Positions 42,644-51,700 of a stretch of 64,000 nt of DNA are shown here, piece after piece. This DNA is from CAZEDU01 sp964511185 (GTDB lineage: Bacteria > Myxococcota > Myxococcia > Myxococcales > Myxococcaceae): assembly GCA_964511185.1 (NCBI GenBank), contig CAZEDU010000006.1:11362-75361 (forward strand), read 5' to 3'. The position numbers and the translations under genes were made by a program. The notes beneath the pieces were generated by a model. That model ran no database searches. It had not been told where the DNA came from and saw only the letters and a program-made list of their open reading frames with translations. Each line of letters opens with the position of its first letter. Positions within the stretch are counted from its first letter, which is position 1.

Positions 42644-44860
42644 TCACTGAACGCTGACTTGGAGCGAGAAGGTGCGCGGCGGCACCCCGACCACCACCAG
42701 CTGCGCCGTCCGCGTCGAGGCGCTGGTGTTCGTCCAGGTGAGCGTCTCGGCCGCCCCCGCCCCGCCGGTGTTGGCGCTGGCCAGGCACGCGGCCACGTCG
42801 CGGCAGACCCCGCTGATCAGGTTCATCGCCAGGTTGACGCCCGCGGCCGGCGTCGCCACCGCGGTCAAGGTTTGCCCCGCGGGCACCGTCACCTCGTACA
42901 CGCGGTCGGGCAGCGCGTTGGTGTTGATGCAGCCCGCGCCCGCCCCCAGGTGAACGTCGGCGCTGGCGCCCACCAACGACTCGTCGCTCAACGTCTGCGA
43001 CGCGGCGACGGGCATCGACAGCATGCAGGTCTCTCCCAGCGGCGGCGGCCCGAGCGTCGTCGACAGCTCGAAGCTGGTGTCGGTGGAGTCGGTCTCGTAG
43101 TCGGCGACCACCATGAACAGCTCCTGAGGCGCCATCGTGTCGTTGACGTAGCCGCCCACCTCCGCCTCGTTGCGCAGCGTGAAGTCGATGCCGCCGGCGC
43201 ACTTGCGCGGGAGCGTCTCGCACGCCGCCGCGCCGCCCGGAATGAAGCTGACGACCGGGTCCAAGCCGCCGTCTCGAATCGGCGCGACCCGCGCGGTCAG
43301 CTTCTGCCCCGGCCCGAGCATGGCGCGGTAGACGCGGTCCGGCCCGCGGAACGCGAAGCAGCCCGCGCCCACCGAGCCGTAGTCCTGCACGAACCCATTC
43401 AGCGAAGCGGTCGACACGCCGCCAGGCCCCAGCCAGGTCGTCGCGGTGGTGCAGGTGTCGTCCGCCGGCGGCGTGTTGGTGACGTACGAGATGTCGAACG
43501 CGCCGCCTTGCGCCGTGTTGTTGTCGACCACCGCCCAATAGCTGCGGGCGTCGGTGCCGGTGTTGTAGATGGACACCGACTCCGGCTGGCCCGCGCCGCC
43601 CAGGTTGATTCCCGTCGAGCAGACGCGCGGGGTGGAGGAGCAGACCGCCAGCTCGGTCTCGAGCAGGTTGAGGCTGGGGTTGAACGCTCCCGGCGACGGC
43701 GTCACCGTCACCGTGCCGCGCTGCATGGGCGGAATGGTGACCAGGTACGCGCGGTCGGGCCCGGAGTACCCGGTGCTGGCGCAGCCGACGTAGCCGGCCT
43801 GCAGCGAATAGTCGTTGCCGTAGCCGACGGTCGTCTGAGACGTCAACGGCACGCCCGACGCCAGCACCGTCGCGCCTTCGCAGACGTCGTCGGCGGGCGG
43901 CGTGGAGAGCTCGGCGAGGATGGAGAAGGTGCCGGCGGACGTGCCGCCCGAATCCACCGAGACGAACACGCTGGCCGCGGCGCTGCCGGTGTTCTTCCAG
44001 GTGAGCGTCTCGGCCCGGCCCGCCGCGACGTCGTTGACCGCCGCGACGCACTGCTTTCCGCAGGCCGCGGCGGACGTCGACGCGGAAACGGTCACGTCGA
44101 GCTCCGCGCTCGGCGTCACGGTGAGCCGCAAGAGCTGCCCCGACGGCACGGCGACCCCGAAGGTGCGGTCGGCCCCCGCGCTGCCGGCGCAGGTCGGCGC
44201 GGCCTGGTAGTCGTTGGTGAAGCCGCTGAAGGACAGCCCGGTGAGCGCGCTGCCCGGGGTGAGCGCCACCGGCGACGCGCAGGTGTCGCCCGGCTGCGGC
44301 GTCTGAAGGCTCAGCTCCAGAACGAACGCGCCCGCGTGCGCTTGACCCGCGCGGTACGAGTCGACGACGACGAACACCGCCGCCTCCGACGCGGTCGTGT
44401 TGAGCCACTCCACCCGCTCGGCGTCCGTCTTGCTCTGGTCCGCGGCCGCCAGACACGACGGCGGGCGCGCCGCGCACGTCGACGACGTGGCCGCCAACAA
44501 ATAGAGAGATGGGTCGAAGCGCACTTCGCCCGCGCCGGCCCCTTCCGTCGTCACGCCGGCGACGAGCCGCTGTCCGGGCGGCACCACGACGCGGTAGACC
44601 ACGTCGTCCCCCGGGTTGTCGAAGCCGGTGCAGTCGGCGTCGTAGTCGCCCTTGGCGCCCACCGTCGTCCCGCGGAACGTTCCGGCCGTCGCGGCGATGG
44701 CGGTCTCGCACCGGTCGCCATTCGAAGGCTCACCACCGTCGACGCCGCCCTCCTGCTCGTTCTCCACGACCGGCCCGTCACCGGGAGGCGGCACCACCGG
44801 GTCCGCCCCGCACGCCAAGAGCCCCACTGCACATGCCACGAAACATGCCCGAATCCACAT
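42644..44860 (-). CDS. Lipoprotein with about six PPC-like beta repeats
   Basis: A 738-residue protein with a lipoprotein signal (GLLAC) and a Gly/Pro/Asp linker. About six repeats of about 110 residues follow. Each contains a Cys near GD.C or DD.C, a G..NDY-type turn, a DR.Y.V.VPPGQ.L strand pair and a closing LTW.NT or similar strand. This resembles bacterial pre-peptidase C-terminal (PPC) domains, with extra disulfides. Likely a surface-exposed binding or adhesion protein. It follows the next lipoprotein gene by 17 bases, in one operon. Confidence 0.75.
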   Translation of the reverse strand: MWIRACFVACAVGLLACGADPVVPPPGDGPVVENEQEGGVDGGEPSNGDRCETAIAATAGTFRGTTVGAKGDYDADCTGFDNPGDDVVYRVVVPPGQRLVAGVTTEGAGAGEVRFDPSLYLLAATSSTCAARPPSCLAAADQSKTDAERVEWLNTTASEAAVFVVVDSYRAGQAHAGAFVLELSLQTPQPGDTCASPVALTPGSALTGLSFSGFTNDYQAAPTCAGSAGADRTFGVAVPSGQLLRLTVTPSAELDVTVSASTSAAACGKQCVAAVNDVAAGRAETLTWKNTGSAAASVFVSVDSGGTSAGTFSILAELSTPPADDVCEGATVLASGVPLTSQTTVGYGNDYSLQAGYVGCASTGYSGPDRAYLVTIPPMQRGTVTVTPSPGAFNPSLNLLETELAVCSSTPRVCSTGINLGGAGQPESVSIYNTGTDARSYWAVVDNNTAQGGAFDISYVTNTPPADDTCTTATTWLGPGGVSTASLNGFVQDYGSVGAGCFAFRGPDRVYRAMLGPGQKLTARVAPIRDGGLDPVVSFIPGGAAACETLPRKCAGGIDFTLRNEAEVGGYVNDTMAPQELFMVVADYETDSTDTSFELSTTLGPPPLGETCMLSMPVAASQTLSDESLVGASADVHLGAGAGCINTNALPDRVYEVTVPAGQTLTAVATPAAGVNLAMNLISGVCRDVAACLASANTGGAGAAETLTWTNTSASTRTAQLVVVGVPPRTFSLQVSVQ

Positions 44861-44877
44861 CTTCGACCTCGACTCCT

Positions 44878-45585
44878 TTACTGCGTGATGACCGTCACCG
44901 TGTCGTAGCGGACGCTCCAGCCCGCCTCGCCGTCCACCCAGAGCCCGACTTGGACGGCCGGCGCTTCGAGCCCGGCCGATGGCAGCGGGTGCCGCGAGAG
45001 CACGGCCTCCTCGCCCAGCTTCAGCGTGACGAGCCGACCGCCCGGGCCCGCGTCCTCGCCGGCGCGCAAGACGTCGAGCCGCACCGAAACCCACTCGCCG
45101 CGCGGCAGCTTCGTCTCTCCGAGCCGGTCGCCGTTCACGGACAGCCACGCGTCGTCCGAGGCGTTCGTCTTCAGGGTCAGCCGCGCGGTGGGCGACAGCT
45201 CCACCGCGAGCAGCTCGGCCTCGCCCGAGGCGGGGGAGGCGTCGACGCGGAACTGCAGGAACGTCTTGTACGCTTCGGCCGGCGCGAACGCCTTGCGCAG
45301 CAGCACCCGCGCCCCCGCGCCGGTGGCGGTCACCAGCGCGGCGCGCGGCAGGCTGGTGGCGTCCGCTTCGTCCACGCTCCACTGGCCGCCTTCTTCGATG
45401 AGACCATCGAAGCCCGCGGGCAGCGGCTGGGCGTCGAAGTCTTCGCAGAACTGGAGCTTCGGCCGGGTGAAACAAAAGCTCGGCGGCGGCGGGGAGCCAC
45501 CGTCCGCATCCCCCTCGGGGACATGGGAAGTGGCCGCGCCGCAGGCGGTGAGCGCACCGAGCGCGAGCGCGGCGACCCCTTTCAT
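44878..45585 (-). CDS. Lipoprotein with a lectin-like beta domain
   Basis: A 235-residue protein. The signal ends LTAC. After a Gly/Pro linker comes FCFTRPKLQFCEDFD, then a beta-sandwich pattern with GEWVSVRLDVLRAG, VTLKLGEEAVL and VQVGLWVDGEAGWSVRYDTVTV. This resembles concanavalin A/LamG-like polysaccharide-binding domains seen in myxobacterial lipoproteins. Overlaps the stop of the upstream DUF4920 gene (ATGA). Confidence 0.7.
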   Translation of the reverse strand: MKGVAALALGALTACGAATSHVPEGDADGGSPPPPSFCFTRPKLQFCEDFDAQPLPAGFDGLIEEGGQWSVDEADATSLPRAALVTATGAGARVLLRKAFAPAEAYKTFLQFRVDASPASGEAELLAVELSPTARLTLKTNASDDAWLSVNGDRLGETKLPRGEWVSVRLDVLRAGEDAGPGGRLVTLKLGEEAVLSRHPLPSAGLEAPAVQVGLWVDGEAGWSVRYDTVTVITQ

Positions 45586-46169
45586 CGCTGCCGCCACATC
45601 TCGACGCCCGACGCGGTGAACTCGATCAGCGTGACGCTGCCGTCCTCGTTCTTCGTGTCGAACACGTACCCTTCCGCCTCGTAGTCGGCGACCTGCGCGG
45701 CCCCCACCTTCTGGACCTTCATCACGCCTTGGTAGCGGACGTCGGCGCGCCGCGAGTCGAGCGGCACGAAGAAGCTGTAGTTCTTGAAGCGCACCGTCAT
45801 GCTGGAGCTCTTCGCGTCGCGGGCGGAGCGCACTTCCATCCAGCAGCCGCGCACCTGGCACGACGCGCGCACCACCCCGCGCGTCTCGACCACGCGCTGC
45901 GTGTATGCGCTCGGATCCGCCAGCAGCGCGTCGAAGTCGACGTAGTCCACCCCGTCCGCCAGCGGCGCGCCGAACACCTCGGGCGACGACGACGGCAGCG
46001 GCGGCAGATCATCGGCCGGCTGGGTCTCTTCGGGCTGCGACGAGACGGGCTCGTTGGGCGCGTTGAGATTCGACTCGGTCGGATCCACCGGCGCGGGGCC
46101 GCCCCGCTCGACGCCACAGCTCAACAGGAAGGCTGCAAGAAGGAACGATTGGGTGCGAAGAGTGTGCAT
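45582..46169 (-). CDS. DUF4920-like lipoprotein
   Basis: A 195-residue protein with a lipoprotein signal (AFLLSC). The C-terminal half holds TQRVVETRGVVRASCQVRGCWMEV and VRFKNYSFFVPLDSRRADVRYQGVM, the OB-like DUF4920 pattern with two cysteines. Function unknown. It is the first gene of a three-lipoprotein operon, and its ATG lies 18 bases from a probable Fur box. Confidence 0.8.
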   Translation of the reverse strand: MHTLRTQSFLLAAFLLSCGVERGGPAPVDPTESNLNAPNEPVSSQPEETQPADDLPPLPSSSPEVFGAPLADGVDYVDFDALLADPSAYTQRVVETRGVVRASCQVRGCWMEVRSARDAKSSSMTVRFKNYSFFVPLDSRRADVRYQGVMKVQKVGAAQVADYEAEGYVFDTKNEDGSVTLIEFTASGVEMWRQR

Positions 46170-46180
46170 AGTGGCGGGGC

Positions 46181-46201
46181 TGATATTGAAAACGATTCTC
46201 A
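46181..46201. promoter_or_regulatory. Probable Fur box between divergent operons
   Basis: TGAAAAC-G-ATTCTCA (46187-46201) agrees with the Fur 7-1-7 consensus TGATAAT-N-ATTATCA at 11 of 14 positions, and GATATT at 46182-46187 adds a third partial hexamer. It sits between the DUF4920 lipoprotein gene and the imelysin gene, placed to repress both when iron is plentiful. Confidence 0.7.
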
Positions 46202-46221
46202 AAGTCAAATATGGGGAGGCC

Positions 46222-47385
46222 ATGCGAACGTTGTCCGTTGGATTTCTGTCGTGCGCGGTGCTCTTCGCGGCGGGTTGCCGCGGGGGCAAGGGCCAACCGA
46301 ACGGATCAGACCGTTCGCAGGCGCAGCTCGCCTTCCTGGACGCCGCCGCTGGGTGCATCGAAGCCGCGGCGAACCGGTTCGAGGCGGCGGCGACCCCGCT
46401 GCACCTCGCCGCGGTCGAGCTGGACGCGCAGCCGAGCCCCGCGACGCTGCAGCAGGCCCGCGCGCGCTGGCGGGAGGCGATGGACGTGTGGCAGGAGAAC
46501 GATCTGATGCAGGTCGGCCCGGCGGCGCTCTCTTTGCTGCCCGGCGGGAAGAACCTGCGCGACGAGATTTACATCTGGCCCTTGGCCAGCCCCTGCCGCG
46601 TGGACGAGGTGTTGATCAGCCGCGCCTACGAAGGGGGCGTGGCCACGCAACGCGCGAACGCGCGAACGCTGGCGGCGCTGGAGTACCTGCTCTTCGCCGA
46701 AGGGACGGACAGCGCCTGCCCGCCGCACGCGGCGATTCGAACGTCGGGTGAATGGGCGAGCCTCTCGCCTGAGGACCTCGCGGCGCGGCGGCGGGCCTAC
46801 GCGCGCGCGGTGGCGGCGGACGTCGAGACGCGCGCCCACCAGCTGGCCGCCGCGTGGCGAGACGGATTCGCGCAGACGCTCCGAACGCCGGGGAGCGACA
46901 ACCGGGTGTTCGCCTCGCCCCACATGGCGCTCAACTCGGTGAGCGACGCGCTCTTCTACCTCGAGGCATCGGTGAAGGACGCGAAGCTGGCGCCCGCGCT
47001 CGGGCTTAGGGCCTGCGCCGCGCCGAGCTGTCTGGAGATGCCGTTCGCCCACGCCGAGAAGGAGGCGCTCGCGGCCAACCTGCGCGGCTTCCGGGCGCTC
47101 GCCCAAGGCTGCGGCGAAGACGGCGCGGGCCAAGGCCTCGACGACCTGCTCATCGCCTCTGGCGCGACCGGGTTGGCGGAGCGGCTGCTCGAGCGCACCT
47201 CGCGCATGCGCCACGCGCTCGAGGCCATCGAAGCGCCCCGCCTGGCCGACGCGCTGAGCGCGGACCCGGGCAGCGTGCGCGCCTTCCATGACGCGGTGAA
47301 GGACGTGACCGACCTGCTGAAGAGCGAGCTCATCACCGTGCTGGACTTGGAGATTCCCAGCTCCATCGAGTCCGACAATGACTGA
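46222..47385 (+). CDS. Imelysin-family (EfeO/IrpA-like) lipoprotein
   Basis: A 387-residue protein with a lipoprotein signal (FAAGC). Imelysin marks are ARWREAMDVWQENDLMQVGP, an EYLLF box (RTLAALEYLLFAEG, the site of the family's HxxE-like metal motif) and SPHMALNSVSDALFYLE. Imelysins are iron-regulated periplasmic or surface proteins linked to iron uptake. GGGGAGG precedes the ATG. The upstream Fur box supports iron control. It overlaps the next gene by 8 bases. Confidence 0.87.
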   Translation: MRTLSVGFLSCAVLFAAGCRGGKGQPNGSDRSQAQLAFLDAAAGCIEAAANRFEAAATPLHLAAVELDAQPSPATLQQARARWREAMDVWQENDLMQVGPAALSLLPGGKNLRDEIYIWPLASPCRVDEVLISRAYEGGVATQRANARTLAALEYLLFAEGTDSACPPHAAIRTSGEWASLSPEDLAARRRAYARAVAADVETRAHQLAAAWRDGFAQTLRTPGSDNRVFASPHMALNSVSDALFYLEASVKDAKLAPALGLRACAAPSCLEMPFAHAEKEALAANLRGFRALAQGCGEDGAGQGLDDLLIASGATGLAERLLERTSRMRHALEAIEAPRLADALSADPGSVRAFHDAVKDVTDLLKSELITVLDLEIPSSIESDND

Positions 47386-48226
47386 GCGACGCGCGCGCCG
47401 CCTCCGGGCGAGCGTCGCCGGCCTCTGCGCGGCGCTGGCGGCCTGCGGGGTGGGGCCGCCAGGACCAGACGACGGGCCCGGCGAGCCCTCCCCGGCGTCC
47501 GATGGCGGCGTCGACAGCGACCCGCCGGCGGTCGTCTCGTGTGAAGCGCCGCCGGCGGGGACCTTGCCCGAGTCCCTGGTCGAGGCGAGGCCCGGCATCG
47601 AGCAGGCCCTCGCGTCCTTGAACGTGCACGCCCTGCCCGCCCATCTGCCGCCGCCGCCGAACGAGGTCGCCGCGGCGCTGGCGCACTACCTGGTCGACGC
47701 GCCGCGCACCGACGCGGGCTTTGACCGCGACGCGCTGCTCGACGCTGGCGTGCTCGGGCACGTGGTGCTCGGGGCCTACGCGGTCAAGTCGCCGTTGGCC
47801 GACGCGGGCGTGGACATCGCCTTCCTGCGGCGCGGCCTGCACCGCTACTACGCGTGCGCCACGCAGCAGCCGCGGACGTTGGCGGACCTGGAGGCGACCA
47901 TCGGCCACTATCTGGACTGGCCGAGATACGACGTGGCGTCGAAGCCCAAGGGCGGCACCCGGCGGCTCCGACGCCAGGGCGCGGTGCACGTGGCCGAGAC
48001 GCTGCTGCCCGATGGCGGCGTGCGCGAGACCGAGGTGATGCTCGAAGGCCGCCGCGCCGACGGTGCGCTTCTGTTCTGGTCCTACGACGCGCGCGGCGAC
48101 GCCACCCATGTCTCCGAGTTCGCCACCGGCGCCGGCGACACCAAGCCGGGCTCTTCCCCCTACACCTGCTTGAGCTGCCACTTTCACGGCTCGCCCATGC
48201 GCTACGACCTGCTCATCCCCGACTGA
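47378..48226 (+). CDS. CxxCH lipoprotein in the imelysin operon
   Basis: A 282-residue protein. The signal ends ALAAC and a Gly/Pro/Asp linker follows. The globular part begins near PESLVEARPG and includes VLGHVVLGAYAVKSPLADAG and GATIGHYLDWPRY-like helices. It ends with YTCLSCHFHGSPMRYDLL, a single CxxCH that could hold haem c. No family recognised. Coupled to the imelysin gene and followed within 9 bases by the amidoligase-like gene. Confidence 0.7.
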   Translation: MTERRARRLRASVAGLCAALAACGVGPPGPDDGPGEPSPASDGGVDSDPPAVVSCEAPPAGTLPESLVEARPGIEQALASLNVHALPAHLPPPPNEVAAALAHYLVDAPRTDAGFDRDALLDAGVLGHVVLGAYAVKSPLADAGVDIAFLRRGLHRYYACATQQPRTLADLEATIGHYLDWPRYDVASKPKGGTRRLRRQGAVHVAETLLPDGGVRETEVMLEGRRADGALLFWSYDARGDATHVSEFATGAGDTKPGSSPYTCLSCHFHGSPMRYDLLIPD

Positions 48227-48235
48227 GGCGCCGAC

Positions 48236-49450
48236 ATGGTTCTCGTTCCCTTGCGTTCTCCTTCACGCGCGGCGCGGCTGATGGTGCCGCGACCGCTCGA
48301 CCTGAGGCTGCGCACCGACTTCGACTGGTCGAAGAAATACCGCGCACACGGCGCGCCGATTCAGTTCGGCTGGGAAGCCGAGAGCGTGTCGCAGTCGGTG
48401 CTCCACTACTACCGGCCGCGCGGCTTCACCGACGAAGCGTGGCTCAAGCTGCCGTTGGCGCACCGGCTCGCCCAGGTGCCCAAGCTGAACGGCGCGCCGA
48501 ACTGGCGCGCGCTGCAACGCATGGCGCACGCGCCCGAACACCTCGACATGAAGCTATCGGCCGACATGGGCGGCTGGGAGCTGCGTCCTTCGCGGCCGGC
48601 GGAGACGCCGCTCGAGCTGTTCGAGCAGACGGCCTGGATGCGCGTCCGCGTCGACCGCAACACGTCGTTTCACTACCACATCTCGTTCGTGCGGCCGCCC
48701 CAACAACGGGCGCTGCACGAGCGGCTCATCGCCGGCCTCGCCGCGGCCAACGAGTATGCGGCGGCGAAGATGTTCGAAGGCGAGTCGGTGGCGACCGCCT
48801 TCACCACGCCGCCCCACCCGCTCGACAACCGCGAAGTGCCGCCCTACTCCGAGCGGGGGTACGACGCGTCGCGCGCGGTGCTCGCCGGGGACGCGAAGCG
48901 GCAGAAGAAGCTGTCCACCGTCAGTCTGCGCGCGGGGCAGTACGGCAAGCCCAAGGACAACCGAATCGCGTTCGAGGTGCGCGCGGCGAACCAGGACGTC
49001 GACCGGGCGCAGCTCTTGGTGGCGCGCTTGACGACGTTGCTCTCGTCGGGCGGCAAGGCCCCCTTCAAGCTGGGCACCGCAGGACGGCCGTACGCGCTCG
49101 GCGACGTGGTGGGCGTGGAGCGAATCGGCGACGCATCGGTTCAGCGGCTGCGCAGCCTGGTCGCCGTGCGGCTCGAAGGCCAGCGGCAGGCGCGCTGGCT
49201 GCGGGCGAGCGCCGACGAGGGGGCCCGCGAACTCTTCGACAGCCTGTCGATGCCGCTGGTGCGTTGGGAGGAGCGCTCCCACTTCCCCGCTTCGGCGGTG
49301 CGGGAGATTCGGCGCGCGCGCGGAGCGTTCATCGACGAGCTGGCGCGCCATCTGACGGTCAGCGATGTGCGCAGCGCGCGCTTTCGGCACGACGCGGCGC
49401 TGGCGCTGCGGCGGTTCCTGCGCACCACCCGCTTGGCCGAGTACCTGTGA
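48236..49450 (+). CDS. Putative amidoligase-like protein
   Basis: A 404-residue protein without a signal peptide. IQFGWEAES, DMGGWELRPSRPAETPLELFEQ, NTSFHYHISFVRPP and YGKPKDNRIAFEVRAAN are spaced as in the carboxylate-amine ligase 'amidoligase' families (ExE start, WEL..S.P block, HxHI strand, ExR end). Such enzymes join a carboxylate and an amine with ATP. The assignment is by motif pattern only. It is the last gene of the imelysin operon, the one cytoplasmic member among lipoproteins. Confidence 0.5.
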   Translation: MVLVPLRSPSRAARLMVPRPLDLRLRTDFDWSKKYRAHGAPIQFGWEAESVSQSVLHYYRPRGFTDEAWLKLPLAHRLAQVPKLNGAPNWRALQRMAHAPEHLDMKLSADMGGWELRPSRPAETPLELFEQTAWMRVRVDRNTSFHYHISFVRPPQQRALHERLIAGLAAANEYAAAKMFEGESVATAFTTPPHPLDNREVPPYSERGYDASRAVLAGDAKRQKKLSTVSLRAGQYGKPKDNRIAFEVRAANQDVDRAQLLVARLTTLLSSGGKAPFKLGTAGRPYALGDVVGVERIGDASVQRLRSLVAVRLEGQRQARWLRASADEGARELFDSLSMPLVRWEERSHFPASAVREIRRARGAFIDELARHLTVSDVRSARFRHDAALALRRFLRTTRLAEYL

Positions 49451-49508
49451 GCGTGGTCAGGCACAGCGGCGGGTGCTGAAAACCGTCGCCGTTCACGACC
49501 ACGACCAC

Positions 49509-49619
<111 letters not shown>

Positions 49620-49695
49620 CTGAACCGCCCAATACACGAAACGAATCGTCTGACACCTTTTGGGGCTCGGGCCAGGCGCGCTACACTCCGTCCCC

Positions 49696-50577
49696 ATGTC
49701 TGGGCTCGTCGTGGCCGTGCTCCTGGCCGCAGCACCCGCCGGGCAGGTCAAGCTCGCGTCTCCCGGGCTGAACGGCTTCAAGGTCTCGGCCGAGATGACG
49801 CAGTTCTGCGGCGAGCAGTTCGCCCAGGAGCTCAGCCTGCAGGGGGTGCGGGTGGTCACCTCGAGCGAGATCGCCGCGCTCATCGGCTTCGAGCGGCAAA
49901 AGCAGCTGCTCGGCTGCGCCGACGAGTCCACCAACTGCATGGTGGAGTTGGCGAACGCGCTCGGCGTCGACGGCATCATCACCGGGAGCATCGGCAAGTT
50001 CGGCAAGTCCATTCAGCTCAACCTCAAAATCCTCGCCTCGGGGGATGGCCGGCCGGTCTTCGTGCACTCGGGCCGCGTGCAGGGCGAAGAGGCCGTGCTC
50101 GACGAGCTGTCGAGGGCCGCCAAGCTCGCGGCGCCCGAGCTGAAAAAGGCCTTCCAGCGCACAGCGCCCGCCCCGCCGAAGGAGGAGGCGCCGAACGTCG
50201 CCGTCGCCGCGCCGGCGCCGTCGGTGAGCGCCGCGCCCCCTCGGCCGTATCGCCGCTGGGCGTGGATTCCGGGCGTCGCCGGTGGGCTGCTCGCCGCCGG
50301 CGGAGGGTACTTTCTGCTTCAAGCCAAGGCGCACTCCGACGCGTTGACCGGCGGCGACGGGCCGGGGGGACGGCCGAGCTCCCTGACGTTGGATGGGCCG
50401 CAGGCCGAGGCCTACGCCGCCGATGGCGCGCGGCAACAGACGATTGGTTTGGCGCTGGCCGGCGCGGGCGCGGTGGCGGCGGGGGTGGCGGTCGGGCTCT
50501 TTCTCTGGCCGGCGCAGGGCGGCTCGGTCGCGGTGGCGGCGTCGCCCGGCGGCGTCTCGGTCGTGGGGGCGTTCTAA
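49696..50577 (+). CDS. Secreted protein with CsgG/TolB-N-like domain and C-terminal membrane helices
   Basis: A 293-residue protein. A short signal (VVAVLLAAAPAG) is followed by VSAEMTQFCGEQFAQELSLQGVRVVTSSEIAALIGFERQKQLLGC and NCMVELANALGVDGIITGSIGKFGKSIQLNLKIL. This is the sequence pattern of CsgG/TolB-N-like domains common in myxobacteria. A proline-rich linker leads to two hydrophobic segments near the C-terminus. The stop overlaps the next start (TAATG). Confidence 0.65.
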   Translation: MSGLVVAVLLAAAPAGQVKLASPGLNGFKVSAEMTQFCGEQFAQELSLQGVRVVTSSEIAALIGFERQKQLLGCADESTNCMVELANALGVDGIITGSIGKFGKSIQLNLKILASGDGRPVFVHSGRVQGEEAVLDELSRAAKLAAPELKKAFQRTAPAPPKEEAPNVAVAAPAPSVSAAPPRPYRRWAWIPGVAGGLLAAGGGYFLLQAKAHSDALTGGDGPGGRPSSLTLDGPQAEAYAADGARQQTIGLALAGAGAVAAGVAVGLFLWPAQGGSVAVAASPGGVSVVGAF

Positions 50578-51620
50578 TGGCGGTTCCGGCGCGACGCTGG
50601 GTGGTGACGTGTTGGGGCCTCTCGATGGCGGCGCTCGCCGGTGCCCTCTCGTGCAACTTCACCAAGGACCTCGAGACCTACTGCGCCGAGAGCGGCCGCT
50701 GCGCCACCGAAGGCGCCGACCCCAGCGACGCCGGCCCAGACGGGTGCACGCCGATCGCCTGGTACCGGGACCTCGACACAGACTCTTACGGAGACCCCGC
50801 CTCGACGCCCATCCTGCGCTGCACCAAGCCCGCTGGGTACGTCGCCAACGACCTGGACTGTCTGGACACCGCCACCAACGTCAACCCCGAAGCGGCCGAG
50901 TCGTGCGCCAACTCCATCGACGACAACTGCAACGAGCAGGCGAACGAAGGTTGCGGCCCGTGCGTCGCCGAGAACGACGCCTGCGGGCCGGGGCTGGACT
51001 GCTGCGGTGGCCTGGTCTGCGCCAGCGGCAGTTGTGCGCGGCCTCCCTGCAGCGGGCCCAACGCCTCGTGCGCCGTCGCCAGCTGCTGCAAAGGCTTGGT
51101 CTGCAACGCTGGCCAAATCTGTCAGTCCCCGCCGTGCGCCAGCAGCGGTCAGTCCTGCGCGAGCATCGCGTGCTGCATGGACATGGGGCTCTCCTGCGAC
51201 GCGAACAGCATCTGCTCGACCTCCACCAGCTGCTCCGGAGAGGGCGGCTCCTGCGCGAGCAGCAACTGCTGCGCCGGCTTGGTGTGCGACCCCAACTTCG
51301 TCTGCGTGCCGCCCGCGGCCTGCTCGCCGCAGGGGCAGTCCTGCGCGGCGGCGACGTGCTGCGCCGGGCTGTTCTGCAACCCCAACTTCCTCTGTGAGGT
51401 GCCCTGCAGCACCTTGGGCCAGTCTTGCGCGACGGCCTCCTGTTGCAGCGGGTTGTCTTGCGTGGGCTCTTTCTGCCAGCAGAGCTGCGTCGGAGACGGC
51501 GGCTCGTGCGTGGCCGCCGACGGCGGCCTGGCGCCCATCTGCTGCGGCGGTTTGCTCTGCAGCGGCGGCAGCTGCGGCCCTCCGATTTGTACGGACGGTG
51601 GCGGCGCCTGCTCGGGTTGA
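50577..51620 (+). CDS. Cys-knot repeat lipoprotein with MopE-like metal-binding motif
   Basis: A 347-residue protein with a lipoprotein signal (GALSC). Residues about 60-125 hold the MopE-type motif: DLDTDSYGDP, DLDCLDTATNVNPEAAESC, SIDDNCNEQANEGC. After that come seven Cys-rich units of about 30 residues of the type GQSCA.A.CCAGL.C.PNF.C, with about 60 cysteines overall, much like Dickkopf/knottin repeats. Probably a rigid, disulfide-rich surface protein. Coupled to the CsgG-like gene. Confidence 0.8.
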   Translation: MAVPARRWVVTCWGLSMAALAGALSCNFTKDLETYCAESGRCATEGADPSDAGPDGCTPIAWYRDLDTDSYGDPASTPILRCTKPAGYVANDLDCLDTATNVNPEAAESCANSIDDNCNEQANEGCGPCVAENDACGPGLDCCGGLVCASGSCARPPCSGPNASCAVASCCKGLVCNAGQICQSPPCASSGQSCASIACCMDMGLSCDANSICSTSTSCSGEGGSCASSNCCAGLVCDPNFVCVPPAACSPQGQSCAAATCCAGLFCNPNFLCEVPCSTLGQSCATASCCSGLSCVGSFCQQSCVGDGGSCVAADGGLAPICCGGLLCSGGSCGPPICTDGGGACSG

Positions 51621-51700
51621 GCGCGGTCGCTCGGCGATGAGTCGCTGGGCCTGGTAGTTCTTTGCGCTGGCCACACCGAGTGGGGTACGAGCGCGGGCCG

